NCBI RefSeq assembly: GCF_023238205.1 | Contig: NZ_CP096659.1 | Location: forward strand, 3,489,626 to 3,553,625 | Length of the DNA: 64,000 bases | Direction: 5' to 3' | DNA from: Halorussus limi | GTDB taxonomy: Archaea; Halobacteriota; Halobacteria; Halobacteriales; Haladaptataceae | Shown here: piece by piece, positions 34,187 through 43,827 of the stretch | Layout of the letters: the number at the start of each line of letters is the position of its first letter | Position numbering within the stretch: the stretch's first letter is position 1 | Program-made: the position numbers and the translations under genes | Notes under the pieces: model-generated | The model's input: only the letters and a program-made list of their open reading frames with translations | What the model was told of the DNA's origin: nothing | The model's database searches: none

Positions 34187-35386
34187 TCAGTTTCTGAGCG
34201 CCTCGACCGCCGGGAGGTCCTCGCCGGTCAGCATGTTGAGCGCCGCGCCGCCGCCGGTGCTGACGTGGTCGAAGCCGTCGATGTCGAACCGTCGGATGGC
34301 CGCGGCGGTGTCGCCGCCGCCGACGACGCTGTACTCGGCGTCCGTGGCGGTCTCGAACAGGTCGCGCGTACCCCGAGCGAACGTCTCGTTCTCGAAGACT
34401 CCCGCCGGGCCGTTGAGGATGACCGCGCCCGAGTCGCGAACGACCTCGCCGTACGCCGAGACGGTCGCGGACCCCACGTCCATCGCGGCCTCGCCCTCCC
34501 GCGGCGGCAGGTCGTCCACGGCGATTTCGTGACGGTCGCCGTCGCGTTCGACGGCGAGGTCCACCGGGAGGCGGATTCGGTCGCCGTACTCCGCGAGCAG
34601 GTCGGCCGCGCGGTCGATTTCGTCCCAGTAACCCTGCTCGTAGACGAAGTCGGCGCTGGCGTCGCCGAGGTCGGTCCCGTCGGCGAGCAGGAACACGTTG
34701 GCGACGACGCCGGTCGTCAGCACGGTGTCCGCGAGGCCGCGTTCGAGGACGCTCTCGGCGACCGCCATCGAGTCGGGGACCTTCGCGCCGCCGACGACGT
34801 AGGTCCGTGGTTCGGGCGTGGACTCGATGTCTCCCAGCACGTCGAGTTCCGCCTCCATCACCCGACCTGCGTAGCTCGGAATCCGGGTCGGGAAGCCGAC
34901 GATGGAGGGTTGCGAGCGGTGGGCCGCGGCGAAGGCGTCGTTGACGTAGGCGTCCAAGACGGGCGCGAGTTTGTCCACGAGTTCGGTCTCTCCGGCGCGG
35001 TCGGCGGGAAACTCCATGTACTCCTCGCTGTAGAATCGGGTGTTCTCCAGCACGACCGCTTCGCCGTCGTCCAGACTCTCGACCGCGCGGCGGGCCTCCC
35101 CCGAGAAGGTGCCGTCGGCGTACCCCACCGGCGCGTCGAGCAGTTCGTCGAGTCGGTCGGCGTGCGGGCGGAGGTCCCTGAACTCGTCACCGCCCGGACG
35201 GCCCTGATGGGCGAGGACGGCCACCCGACCGTCGCGTTCGAGCAGTTCCGAGAGGGTCTCGACGTGAGCGCGGAGGCGGGCGTCGTCGGCGAGCGCGCCC
35301 TCGTCGGTCAGGGGGCTGTTGATGTCGATACGCACTCCCAGCGTTGTCCCTTGGACGGCGAGGTCGTCCAGGGTCTCTATCGCCAT
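34187..35386 (-). CDS. pgk: Phosphoglycerate kinase
   Basis: The 399-residue enzyme has the substrate-binding N-terminal domain (RIDINSPL near residue 18, HQGRPGG near 60, NTRFYSEE) and the nucleotide domain (GGAKVPDS, NGPAGVFENE, GGGDTAAAIRRF, STGGGAALNMLTG). It makes ATP and 3-phosphoglycerate in the cytoplasm. Length is usual. Its start faces an ABC binding-protein gene across a 173-base divergent promoter region. Confidence 0.96.
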   Translation of the reverse strand: MAIETLDDLAVQGTTLGVRIDINSPLTDEGALADDARLRAHVETLSELLERDGRVAVLAHQGRPGGDEFRDLRPHADRLDELLDAPVGYADGTFSGEARRAVESLDDGEAVVLENTRFYSEEYMEFPADRAGETELVDKLAPVLDAYVNDAFAAAHRSQPSIVGFPTRIPSYAGRVMEAELDVLGDIESTPEPRTYVVGGAKVPDSMAVAESVLERGLADTVLTTGVVANVFLLADGTDLGDASADFVYEQGYWDEIDRAADLLAEYGDRIRLPVDLAVERDGDRHEIAVDDLPPREGEAAMDVGSATVSAYGEVVRDSGAVILNGPAGVFENETFARGTRDLFETATDAEYSVVGGGDTAAAIRRFDIDGFDHVSTGGGAALNMLTGEDLPAVEALRN

Positions 35387-35513
35387 GTACGTCTGTCCGA
35401 CAGCGGGAGGGAAATATGTGTCGGGCTGATTGACAAATAAAAATTCGATTCCGAGTGAACTTTCCGGAGCGGGGCGTTGGGTTCGCAGTCGCGAAGGTGT
35501 GAGTTAGGTCCAC

Positions 35514-35534
35514 AGTTTGCAAACTTTTTTATAC
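35514..35534 (+). promoter_or_regulatory. Promoter of first Liv-type binding protein with abutting palindrome
   Basis: The perfect 12-base palindrome AGTTTGCAAACT (35514-35525) runs directly into a TATA box (ttttttata, 35526-35534), centred about 29 bases before ATG 35560. A regulator bound here would overlap the BRE where TFB binds. Confidence 0.55.
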
Positions 35535-35559
35535 CCCGTCTGAGACGTATTGGTAGACT

Positions 35560-36840
35560 ATGACAGGCATGGAGAAGTCGCGGCGCGCGTATCTGAAGAC
35601 GACTGGTGCGGTCGCCGGGGCCGGACTCACGGGTCTCTCGGGATGCATCGGAAGCATCTCCGGCGGCGGCAGCGGCGGTGGGGGCGGCGAACCCATCCAG
35701 ATGGGCTCGATACTGCCGATTACGGGGTCGCTGAGTCCCTACGGGCAAGGGATGCAGGACGCGGTGAATCTCGCGAAGAAGCACATCAACGACGCGGGCG
35801 GACCGCTCGGTCGGACGGTGAAGGTCACGAACAAGGACAGCGAGACGAAACCGAGCAAAGCCTCTCAGAAGTACAAATCGCTGGTCAACGAGCAGGGCAT
35901 CGTCGGGTTCGTCGGGGCGGCGTCCAGCGGGGTCTCGGTTCCTCTCGCCAAGAACGTCGCCTCCGACGGCGTGATGCAGGTCAGTCACGCGAGTACGACC
36001 CCGGCGCTCTCCGGAATCGGGTACAACGACGACGAGAGCGTGAAGTACTTCGGCCGGACCGCCCCGAACGACGGCCAGCAGGGTCTCGTGATGGGCCGCA
36101 TCATGAACGAGGACCAGTACATCGGCGCGGACAAGGCGGCGTTCCTCTACGTCAACAACTCCTACGGCAAGGGTCTGGCCGACAAGGCGAAGGCCGCGTT
36201 CGACGGCGAAACCGTCGGGATGGTCCCCTACGACAAGAAGTCGACCGACTACACCTCGACGCTCGACAAACTGTTCGAGAACGACCCCGACGCCATCGGG
36301 TTCGTGGGCTACCCCGGCAACGGGAAGACCATCCTCAAGCAGTGGGACAACGGCGGTTACGGCGGCGAGTGGGTCCTGAGCGAGGGCCTGAACGACAAGG
36401 GGTTCTTCCAGAGCCTGAAATCCATCACCGACGGGATGTACCTCGCCTCGCCGAGTCCCGAGTCCGCGAAGAAGAGCGCGTCCGCGTTCGAGGAAGGGAT
36501 GGGCGACCAAGCCGGGACGCTGTTCGCACCCCACGCCTACGACGGTCTGTTCCTGCAAGCGCTCGCCATCCACAAGGCAGGCGAAGCGACCGGGAAAGCC
36601 ATCGCCGAGAACATCCGGTCGGTCTCGCGCGAGGGAACGAAGGTGTACGCCGGACAGTTCCAGAAGGCCAAGGACCTGCTGGACGACGGCGAAGACATCA
36701 ACTATCAGGGCGCGTCGAGTCCCGTGGACATGAACAAGTCGCTCGAACCGCTCAACCGATTCGCCATCATGCAGGTCAAGCAAGGTAAGCGCGAGCAACT
36801 GACCTCCATCAAACGGTCGTGGTTCGAGGGGAAACTGTAA
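35560..36840 (+). CDS. ABC transporter substrate-binding lipoprotein (branched-chain amino-acid type)
   Basis: The 426-residue protein has a Tat-like start (KSRRAYLKTTGAVAGAGL) with lipobox LSGC, then a Gly/Ser linker. A periplasmic-binding fold of the LivJ type follows (PIQMGSILPITGSLSPYG opening; VGAASSGVSVPLAKN). It captures a small solute, probably an amino acid or amide, outside the membrane for the LivHMGF importer encoded convergently at 38653-43827. A paralogue follows 166 bases downstream. Confidence 0.92.
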   Translation: MTGMEKSRRAYLKTTGAVAGAGLTGLSGCIGSISGGGSGGGGGEPIQMGSILPITGSLSPYGQGMQDAVNLAKKHINDAGGPLGRTVKVTNKDSETKPSKASQKYKSLVNEQGIVGFVGAASSGVSVPLAKNVASDGVMQVSHASTTPALSGIGYNDDESVKYFGRTAPNDGQQGLVMGRIMNEDQYIGADKAAFLYVNNSYGKGLADKAKAAFDGETVGMVPYDKKSTDYTSTLDKLFENDPDAIGFVGYPGNGKTILKQWDNGGYGGEWVLSEGLNDKGFFQSLKSITDGMYLASPSPESAKKSASAFEEGMGDQAGTLFAPHAYDGLFLQALAIHKAGEATGKAIAENIRSVSREGTKVYAGQFQKAKDLLDDGEDINYQGASSPVDMNKSLEPLNRFAIMQVKQGKREQLTSIKRSWFEGKL

Positions 36841-37006
36841 CGAATTCGCCGCCATCGCGGTGACTGCTTGCGCTTTCTTTCGAGGACAAATCGCAGGAAC
36901 GTCCTGATATTCTTCGTCGCTCACCGGATCCGGTTGAACTATTCCGCCGTACCGTGGGAATCATACACAATTGTTTATTGCTATCGCGTCGTGTGATACG
37001 TCGGAG

Positions 37007-38374
37007 ATGTCAGAGAAATATCGAACGACGCGACGGGTGTATCTAAAGGGCGCGACGGCCGCGGGGGTGGCCGGGCTGACCGGACTGTCAACCTCGGCGG
37101 GTGCCCGGCAGGGCGGTCCCATCCAGATGGGGTCGATTCTCCCCATCACGGGGAACCTGAGCGCCTACGGAAGCGGGATGCAGAAGGCGGTCAACATCGC
37201 CGTGCAGGACGTGAACGACGCCGGCGGGCCGCTGGGTCGGCAGATAAACATGACGAACACCGACAGCCAGACCCAGCCCTCGCGGGCCATCCAGCAGTAC
37301 AACACGCTGGTCAACGAGCAGAACATCATCGGGTTCGTCGGGGCGGCGTCCAGCGGAGTCTCGGTTCCGCTGGCTCAGAACGTCGCGGCCGACCAAGTGA
37401 TGCAGATGAGCAACGCCAGCACGTCACCCGCGCTGTCGGAAATCGGCTACGCCGAGGGCAGCAACGTCAAGTACTTCGGCCGGACCGCCCCGAACGACGC
37501 CCAGCAGGGCATCGTGATGGGCCGCATCCTCAGCGACGACAAGTACATCGGCGCGGACAAGGCGGCGTTCCTCTTCGTGGACAACCCCTACGGGCAGGGT
37601 CTGGCGGAGCGCGCCCGCGAGCAGTTCCAAGGCGAGACGGTCGGGATGGTCGGTTACAGCCAGCGGGCCAGCGACTACACCTCGACGCTCGACCAGTTGT
37701 TCAGCAACAACCCCGACGCCATCGGGTTCATCGGCTACCCCGGCAACGGTCGAACCATCCTAAACCAGTGGAACAACGGCGGCTACGGCGGCGAGTGGGT
37801 CCTCAGCGAGGGACTGAACTCCTCGGAGTTCCTGAGTAGCCTCAGCAACATCACGTCGGGGATGTATCTGGCGTCGCCCGACCCCGAGCAGACGCCGGGC
37901 CGGACCACGTTCGAGCAGAAGATGGGCGACCAAGCCGGGACGCTGTTCGCGCCCCACGCCTACGACTGCCTGTTCTTGGAGGCACTCGCCATCCAAGCCG
38001 CCGGAGAGGCGTCGGGGACCGCCATCGCCGAGAACATCCGGTCGGTCTCGCGGCCCGAAGAAGGTGCAAGCCAGCAGACCGCCACGACCACCGGCGGGGG
38101 TGGCGGCGGTGGCGGTGGCCAGCAGGCCAACGTCGTGACTGTCGGCGAGTTCCAGAAGGCCAAGGACTTGCTCTCGAACGGCGAGGACATCAACTATCAG
38201 GGCGCGTCGAGTCCCGTCAACCTCAACGAGTCGCTCGAACCGCTCAACCAGTTCGCCATCCTGCAGGTGCAGGGCGACGGGTCGACTAAGGTGCTGGAGA
38301 CGATTCCCCGGAGCTTTTTCAAAGGGAAACTGGGCGTCGGTGGCGGTACGACTACCACGACGACGCAGGGATAA
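37007..38374 (+). CDS. Second ABC substrate-binding protein (branched-chain amino-acid type)
   Basis: The 455-residue paralogue of the preceding gene shares long near-identical stretches (GGPIQMGSILPITG, GFVGAASSGVSVPLAQN). It has a Tat signal (TRRVYLKGATAAGVAGL) but no lipobox Cys (it ends STSAGARQGG), so anchoring differs. A Thr/Gly-rich insert (about residues 362-378, nine Gly in a row) and a Gly/Thr tail are extra. ATG 37007 is chosen from the TATA box (tttatt, about 36974) 30 bases upstream. The two may bind different ligands for one importer. Confidence 0.9.
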   Translation: MSEKYRTTRRVYLKGATAAGVAGLTGLSTSAGARQGGPIQMGSILPITGNLSAYGSGMQKAVNIAVQDVNDAGGPLGRQINMTNTDSQTQPSRAIQQYNTLVNEQNIIGFVGAASSGVSVPLAQNVAADQVMQMSNASTSPALSEIGYAEGSNVKYFGRTAPNDAQQGIVMGRILSDDKYIGADKAAFLFVDNPYGQGLAERAREQFQGETVGMVGYSQRASDYTSTLDQLFSNNPDAIGFIGYPGNGRTILNQWNNGGYGGEWVLSEGLNSSEFLSSLSNITSGMYLASPDPEQTPGRTTFEQKMGDQAGTLFAPHAYDCLFLEALAIQAAGEASGTAIAENIRSVSRPEEGASQQTATTTGGGGGGGGGQQANVVTVGEFQKAKDLLSNGEDINYQGASSPVNLNESLEPLNQFAILQVQGDGSTKVLETIPRSFFKGKLGVGGGTTTTTTQG

Positions 38375-38652
38375 AGCCGCGACGCCGGACAGTCGGCCCG
38401 CGACGTCAAATTTTTCGACGCTCGGCCGAGGGGAGCGACGGGTCAGCAGGCGAAATTTTACGTCCGGTGAGGTGACCAACCCCGACCGGACGCTTCGCGC
38501 GGTTCCGGACGAGTCAGTGGGCCCATCCCGGGACTGCCAGTCCGACTAACCTGAGAGAGGGCTGAGCCATACCGCCAGGGCCGTATCCGAAGGTGAGGAC
38601 GTGTCGCCGATTTCGAGGCGGAACGCCGGAACCGCGGTCGAGAAGAGGGTCG

Positions 38653-39402
38653 CTAGTCGTCGGTCGCGGCCTCGCCGGTATCGCCGCCGCCACCGCCGCC
38701 GCCGCCGAGGTAGAGTTCCGTGACCTCGTCGTTGTCGAGCAGGGCGTCACCGGTGTCCTCGAACCGGTTCTCGCCCATCTCCAGCACGTACCCCCGGTCG
38801 GAGTTCCGGAGCGCCTTCCGGGCGTTCTGCTCGACCATCAGGATGGCCGTCCCCGACTCGTTTATCTCGATTATCTTCTCGAACACCTCGTCTACGAGGT
38901 CAGGCGCGAGGCCCGCCGAGGGTTCGTCGACCAGCATCAGGTCCGGGTCCACCATCAGGCCGCGACCCATCGCGAGCATCTGCTGTTGGCCGCCGGACAT
39001 GGTGCCGGCCTTCTGGTTCTGGCGCTCCTCCAGAATCGGGAAGCGGTCGAACACCTCCTGCAGGGCGCCTTCGGGCATCGAGTCGAGGATGTACGCGCCC
39101 ATCTCCAAGTTCTCGCGCACGGTGAGGTTCGGGAAGACGTTGTCCACCTGCGGGACGTAGCACATCCCCTCGCGGGTGATTTCGTCCGGTCGGAGGTCGG
39201 TGATAGGCGCACCGTCGAACGTGACCGACCCGTCCCAGCACTCGATGAGACCGAACACCGCCTTCATGAACGTGGACTTCCCGGCGCCGTTCGGGCCGAT
39301 GATGCAGACGATTTCGTCGTCGCTCACGTCCATCGAGACGCCGTGGAGAATCTGGGCGTCGCCGTAGCCCGAGACGATGTCGCGGGCTTCGAGGAGTGCC
39401 AT
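38653..39402 (-). CDS. livF: ABC transporter ATP-binding protein LivF
   Basis: The 249-residue ATPase has Walker A GPNGAGKST (residues 36-44), signature TMSGGQQQM and Walker B LMLVDEPSAGL. The C-terminal tail is unusual: a run of eight glycines followed by acidic residues, absent from bacterial LivF. It is the last gene of livHMGF and follows livG by 3 bases. Confidence 0.94.
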   Translation of the reverse strand: MALLEARDIVSGYGDAQILHGVSMDVSDDEIVCIIGPNGAGKSTFMKAVFGLIECWDGSVTFDGAPITDLRPDEITREGMCYVPQVDNVFPNLTVRENLEMGAYILDSMPEGALQEVFDRFPILEERQNQKAGTMSGGQQQMLAMGRGLMVDPDLMLVDEPSAGLAPDLVDEVFEKIIEINESGTAILMVEQNARKALRNSDRGYVLEMGENRFEDTGDALLDNDEVTELYLGGGGGGGGDTGEAATDD

Positions 39403-39405
39403 CGA

Positions 39406-40410
39406 TTATCCCCCCAAGTAGGCGTCCACAACTCGTTGGTCGTTCTGTACCTCCTCGGGCGTGCCTTGCATCAGCTTCTTTCCTTGGTCCATGACGATGA
39501 TGGTGTCCGAGAGGTTCATGATGACCTCCATGTCGTGTTCGACGATGCAGAACGTGTAGCCCTGCTCGCGCAGACTCTCGATTCGCTCCAGCAACTTCTC
39601 GGTCAGCGCGGGGTTGACCCCGGCGACCGGTTCGTCCAGCAGGATGAGGTCGGGGTCGGTCATCAGCACCCGACCCAGTTCCAGCAGTTTGCGCTGGCCG
39701 CCGGAGAGGTTGCCAGCGTACTCGTTGGTGAGGTGGTCGATTTCGAGGAACTCCAGCATCTCGACCGCGCGCTCGCGCACGTCGTTCTCCTCCTCGGCCA
39801 CCGCGCCGCGCCGGAACCACGCGTTGGTCAGGCGCTCGCCGCGCTGGTCTTGGGGCGCGAGCATCAGGTTCTCTAGCACGGTGAGTCCCTGTAGCTCGCG
39901 GGTCAACTGGAACGTCCGGGACAGACCCGCCTGCGAGACCCGGAACGGGCGCTGGTGCTTCACGTCGAGGTAGTCGTTCTTGACCTTCTCCTCGGCCTGA
40001 TAGACGCCGGCACCTAGTCCCGCGCCGACGACCGCCGCGGCGCCGAGTCCGAGCGTCGAGACCCCGGCGGCCGCGGCGGTCGCGAGACCGACGCCGCCGA
40101 AGGTCATCCCTGACGCGCCCATCCAGATTCCCTGCTCGGTGTCGCTCGGCCGCATGATGTCCTGCAGGTCGGTTCCGCGGTACCGGACCTCGCCGCCGTC
40201 GGGTTCGTAGAACCCGCTGATGAGGTTGAACGTCGTCGTCTTCCCGGCCCCGTTCGGGCCGATGAGACCGGTGACGGTCCCCTCCTCGACCTCGAACGTC
40301 GCGCCGTCCACGGCGGTGATGCCGCCGAACGTCTTGCGTAGGCCTTCGACTTCCAGTATCGATTCGCCGGTTCCGTGGGTCTCGCGTTCGGATTCGACTG
40401 TCTCGCTCAT
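39406..40410 (-). CDS. livG: ABC transporter ATP-binding protein LivG with hydrophobic insert
   Basis: The 334-residue ATPase has Walker A GPNGAGKTT, signature NLSGGQRKL and Walker B LILLDEPVAG. Compared with about 255 residues in bacterial LivG it carries an Ala/Gly-rich hydrophobic insert at about 95-148 (GVGLATAAAAGVSTLGLG, then AAAVVGAGLGAGVYQAEE) between the Walker A core and the LSGGQ region. The helical or Q-loop region could be reshaped by this. It overlaps livM by 4 bases. Confidence 0.92.
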   Translation of the reverse strand: MSETVESERETHGTGESILEVEGLRKTFGGITAVDGATFEVEEGTVTGLIGPNGAGKTTTFNLISGFYEPDGGEVRYRGTDLQDIMRPSDTEQGIWMGASGMTFGGVGLATAAAAGVSTLGLGAAAVVGAGLGAGVYQAEEKVKNDYLDVKHQRPFRVSQAGLSRTFQLTRELQGLTVLENLMLAPQDQRGERLTNAWFRRGAVAEEENDVRERAVEMLEFLEIDHLTNEYAGNLSGGQRKLLELGRVLMTDPDLILLDEPVAGVNPALTEKLLERIESLREQGYTFCIVEHDMEVIMNLSDTIIVMDQGKKLMQGTPEEVQNDQRVVDAYLGG

Positions 40411-42380
40411 TCTTCGGTCACCTCAGCGACGGTTCGTTGCTCGCCCCACAGCCCTTCGGGGCGGTAGTAGAGGATGACGATGAGTAGCGCCCCGATGAAC
40501 GCCAACCGGAGCGCCTGCACCGACGAGCGCGCCGCCGTCGGGAAGAACGCCGCGATGTCGGCGGTGGCCTTCTGGAACGCCCAGTAGATGGTTGCACCCA
40601 GAATCATCCCCTTGTTGTTGGCGGTCCCGCCGATGATGAGCGCGAGGAACGCGATGAACGTCACCCGCGGCGCGAACATCGTGTGGACCAGACTCTGGAA
40701 GTAGATGGCGGTCAGGCCGCCGGCGAACCCGGCGAGCGCCGACCCGAGCATCATGCTCTGGACCTTGTAGGCGAAGGTGTTCTTCCCGAGCGACGTCGCC
40801 ACGTCCTCGTCCTCGCGGATGGACTTCAACACCCGGCCGAACGGCGACTCGACCGTTATCTCCGCGAGGTAGTACAGCATCCCGAGCGACGCCAGCGTCA
40901 GCACCAGCAGGAACCGCGAGTAGTCGAACGCCGCGGTTCCGGCCTGAAACTTCAACAGCCACAGCAGGTTCTGGACGGTGTTGTCCACGACGGCGCCCGC
41001 GCCCGCGCGCTGGAACGGAACGATGTTGGCCATCACGAAGTACCGGATGACGAACAGCCAGATGGCGCCGACCCCGACGATGCGGACGAACTCGACGCCC
41101 GACCCGAACCGACTCCAGTTCGACCCGAGGTAGTAGACGCCGTAGAGGAACGCGACGAGCATCCCCATCGTCACGAACAGGCCGAAGCTGCTCATCGCGT
41201 CGCCCGACCCGCCGCCCAACACGATGAGCGGTACGAAACACGCGACGAACACGACCGCGAGGGCGAGCGCGACGCCGAAGTCGCGCCCGGAGAGGTCGCT
41301 GTACCGGCGGACGACCGCGACCGCGCCGAAGACCCACGTAAACAGCGAAATCGCCGCGAGGAAGACGAACGCGACCGTCGGCGAGTCGCCCGCGACCAGC
41401 GCGGCCCCGAAGGCGACCGCCGCGGTGACGGCACCGGCCGCCGGCGCGTAGCGGCGGTTCGCACCGTAGAACCCCGCTGTGACGGCCGCGAAGACCACGA
41501 CGCCGAACAGCCAGTCGAGGTTCACGCCGAGGAGCGTCCACCACTCGAAGGCCTGCCACGCGACGCCTCCGGCCGCCAGACCGAAGAGCGCGCCGCCGCC
41601 GAGCAGGAGTCGCTGTTCGGACGCGCCGGTCTCCGTGCGCGAGCGGCGGGCGGCGACGTAGCCGACCCCGAGCGTCGTCAGCGCGAGCAGGCCGTCCACG
41701 ACCCACCCGCCGACGCCCGGCGTGCCCGATATCGTCCGGCCCGCGGCGACGCCGCCGTCGGAACGCGGTCCCGACGAGGCGGGCGACCCGTCGGCACGCT
41801 CGCCGCCGTCGGCCTTGGCTTCGACGCCCTCGGCCGCGAGTTCCGAGTCGCGCTCGGTGCCGACCTGCGCGAGCAGGTAGGTCGCCACCGTCCAGAGGAC
41901 GAGGACGACGAATCCGAGGAGCGCGGCCGCCTGAAGCGTGTCGGCCGGGAGCGGGAAGTGGTCGCGGAACGGCTGGCTGAACCCCCGGAGCGACCCGGGA
42001 CCGTTCGCCAGCCAGCCCTCCGACTGGACGACGCGCTTCAGGATGACCGAGATGCCCAGCACCGCGATGGCGAGGTAGTCCTCCCGGAGACGTATCGCCG
42101 GGAGCGCGACCAGCATCCCGAGCAGTCCGGCGACCAGCGTCCCGACCGCGATGGCCGGGAGCCACGGCCAGTTCCACCCCAGAATGTACGTGGTGAACTG
42201 CTGTTCGCTGGCGGGCGGTAAGACCAGCAACGCGGTGACGTACGCACCGACCAGATAGAACGCCACGTGTCCGATGTCGAGCAGGCCGGTGTAGCCGAAC
42301 TTGATGTTCAGTCCGAGGGCGAGTATCGCGTAGATGCCCACGATGATGCCGAGCGAGACGAGGCTGGATGACAGTGCCAT
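40407..42380 (-). CDS. livM: ABC permease LivM with large membrane insertion
   Basis: The 657-residue permease begins normally (GLNIKFGYTGLLDIGHVAFYLVGAY) and ends normally (GRVLKSIREDEDVATSLGKN; GLWGEQ). Between about residues 175 and 490 it has an extra block with a Gly/Ala/Asp linker and several added membrane helices; bacterial LivM is about 300-430 residues. ATG 42380 follows the livH stop by one base. The reading frame stays open through the insert with normal codon use, so it is not a frameshift fusion. Confidence 0.9.
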   Translation of the reverse strand: MALSSSLVSLGIIVGIYAILALGLNIKFGYTGLLDIGHVAFYLVGAYVTALLVLPPASEQQFTTYILGWNWPWLPAIAVGTLVAGLLGMLVALPAIRLREDYLAIAVLGISVILKRVVQSEGWLANGPGSLRGFSQPFRDHFPLPADTLQAAALLGFVVLVLWTVATYLLAQVGTERDSELAAEGVEAKADGGERADGSPASSGPRSDGGVAAGRTISGTPGVGGWVVDGLLALTTLGVGYVAARRSRTETGASEQRLLLGGGALFGLAAGGVAWQAFEWWTLLGVNLDWLFGVVVFAAVTAGFYGANRRYAPAAGAVTAAVAFGAALVAGDSPTVAFVFLAAISLFTWVFGAVAVVRRYSDLSGRDFGVALALAVVFVACFVPLIVLGGGSGDAMSSFGLFVTMGMLVAFLYGVYYLGSNWSRFGSGVEFVRIVGVGAIWLFVIRYFVMANIVPFQRAGAGAVVDNTVQNLLWLLKFQAGTAAFDYSRFLLVLTLASLGMLYYLAEITVESPFGRVLKSIREDEDVATSLGKNTFAYKVQSMMLGSALAGFAGGLTAIYFQSLVHTMFAPRVTFIAFLALIIGGTANNKGMILGATIYWAFQKATADIAAFFPTAARSSVQALRLAFIGALLIVILYYRPEGLWGEQRTVAEVTEE

Positions 42381-42381
42381 G

Positions 42382-43827
42382 TTAGCTTCCTCCCGTGATG
42401 CCTTCCGGTTTGACCAGCAGGACGACGAACAGGATGGCGAACGCGATGGGGATGCGGTAGGTCGACCCGATGTTCGGAATCGCGTAGATGCCCACGTCCA
42501 TCGACAGTCCGACGATGTAGCTCCCGAGAATCGCACCGTACACCGACTGGAGGCCGCCGAGGATGACCCCGGCGAACATCGGGAGCAACAGGAAGAATCC
42601 CATGTTGACCGTCAGCTGGCTGAACAGCACTCCGAGCATCACGCCGCCGACCGCGGCGAACGCCCCGGCGATTATCCACGTCGCCATCATCACGCGGTCG
42701 GTGTTGATGCCCGTAATCTTCGCGAGGTCGATGTTGTCGCTGGAGGCCCGCATCGCCTTCCCGAGTTTGGTCTCCTGAAGCAGGAAGTGCAGGAATCCCA
42801 TCATCCCGAGCGCGATGAACAGGACCGAGGCCCGCATGACCGAGATGCGGATGCGGGTCGCGAACGCCGACGAGTCGGGAACCGACCCGCCGCCCGCCAG
42901 CGCGAACAGGAGCGCGACGAACGTCACGATTCCCCCGAGCGCCGCGGTGAGTCTCGGTCCGACGGTGTGGCCCGCGCCGTAGCCCTCCGCGCCGCCGCTC
43001 CGCCAGCGGTAGGCCGCGGCCGCGACGACCAGCGTCAGGCCGACCAACGCGACGAACGCGAGCCACGAGTAGGTCGCGGTGAACATCGCTTGGTCGGGTT
43101 CCGGCCCGGTGTCGATGACGTGCATCGTGAAACCGCTACCGGTGACGTAGAAGTCGAAGAACTTCGCGGCCGACAGGCCGATGTCGTAGCCGAACACCGT
43201 GCCGACCTGCGGGACGACGTAGGTCCGGACCTGTCCGCCGTAGAACGCCTGCGTACCGAACCGAAGCACGAAGGAGAGACCCAGCGTGACGATGAGCATC
43301 GTCGCCAGCGAGGCGTCCTTCGCGCGGAACTTCTGGAAGATTACCTTCTCGAGGAACGGTGCTATCCACGCGAGCATCAGCGCCGAGAGCAACAGTCCGG
43401 CCCAGATCGAGGGGAATCCGAGCGTGACGACGACGCCCAGCACCGCCGCGACGGCCGCGTGGACGCCGAGTGCGAGCGCCGGACTGGGGTCGCCGGGCCA
43501 CCACGACCCCTTCAGCGCGGGGAGACCGCCGAGTAAGTACACCGTGGCCAGCGCCGACCCGGCGGCGAGGACGAAGAGGACGGCCATCCCGACGCCGGTG
43601 AGTTCGCGGGCCGCCGCGTCGGTCAGCATCTCGAAGACCGGCACGGTCGTCGGTTTGTTGACGAACAGCGCCATGTACGCCCCGAGCATGAGGAGTTCGC
43701 CGTGCGCGAAGTTCGGGACTTCGGCGATGTTGTACACCAGCGCCAGTCCGATAGCACCCAGCGCGACGATGCTCCCGGTGACTAATCCGGTCGTAATCGC
43801 GTTGGCCAACCCGGTACTAGGTGGCAT
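42382..43827 (-). CDS. livH: ABC permease LivH with large membrane insertion
   Basis: The 481-residue permease keeps the family start (GLANAITTGLVTGSIVALGAIGLALVYN cut here: GSIVALGAIGLALVYN) and end (AYGAILGSYIVGLS-like, LLVKPEGITGG). Extra hydrophobic stretches occur at about 75-140 and 220-300; bacterial LivH is about 300 residues. ATG 43827 (MPPSTGL) is chosen since homology starts there. It is first in the livHMGF operon. Its partner permease LivM has a matching enlargement. Confidence 0.9.
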   Translation of the reverse strand: MPPSTGLANAITTGLVTGSIVALGAIGLALVYNIAEVPNFAHGELLMLGAYMALFVNKPTTVPVFEMLTDAAARELTGVGMAVLFVLAAGSALATVYLLGGLPALKGSWWPGDPSPALALGVHAAVAAVLGVVVTLGFPSIWAGLLLSALMLAWIAPFLEKVIFQKFRAKDASLATMLIVTLGLSFVLRFGTQAFYGGQVRTYVVPQVGTVFGYDIGLSAAKFFDFYVTGSGFTMHVIDTGPEPDQAMFTATYSWLAFVALVGLTLVVAAAAYRWRSGGAEGYGAGHTVGPRLTAALGGIVTFVALLFALAGGGSVPDSSAFATRIRISVMRASVLFIALGMMGFLHFLLQETKLGKAMRASSDNIDLAKITGINTDRVMMATWIIAGAFAAVGGVMLGVLFSQLTVNMGFFLLLPMFAGVILGGLQSVYGAILGSYIVGLSMDVGIYAIPNIGSTYRIPIAFAILFVVLLVKPEGITGGS

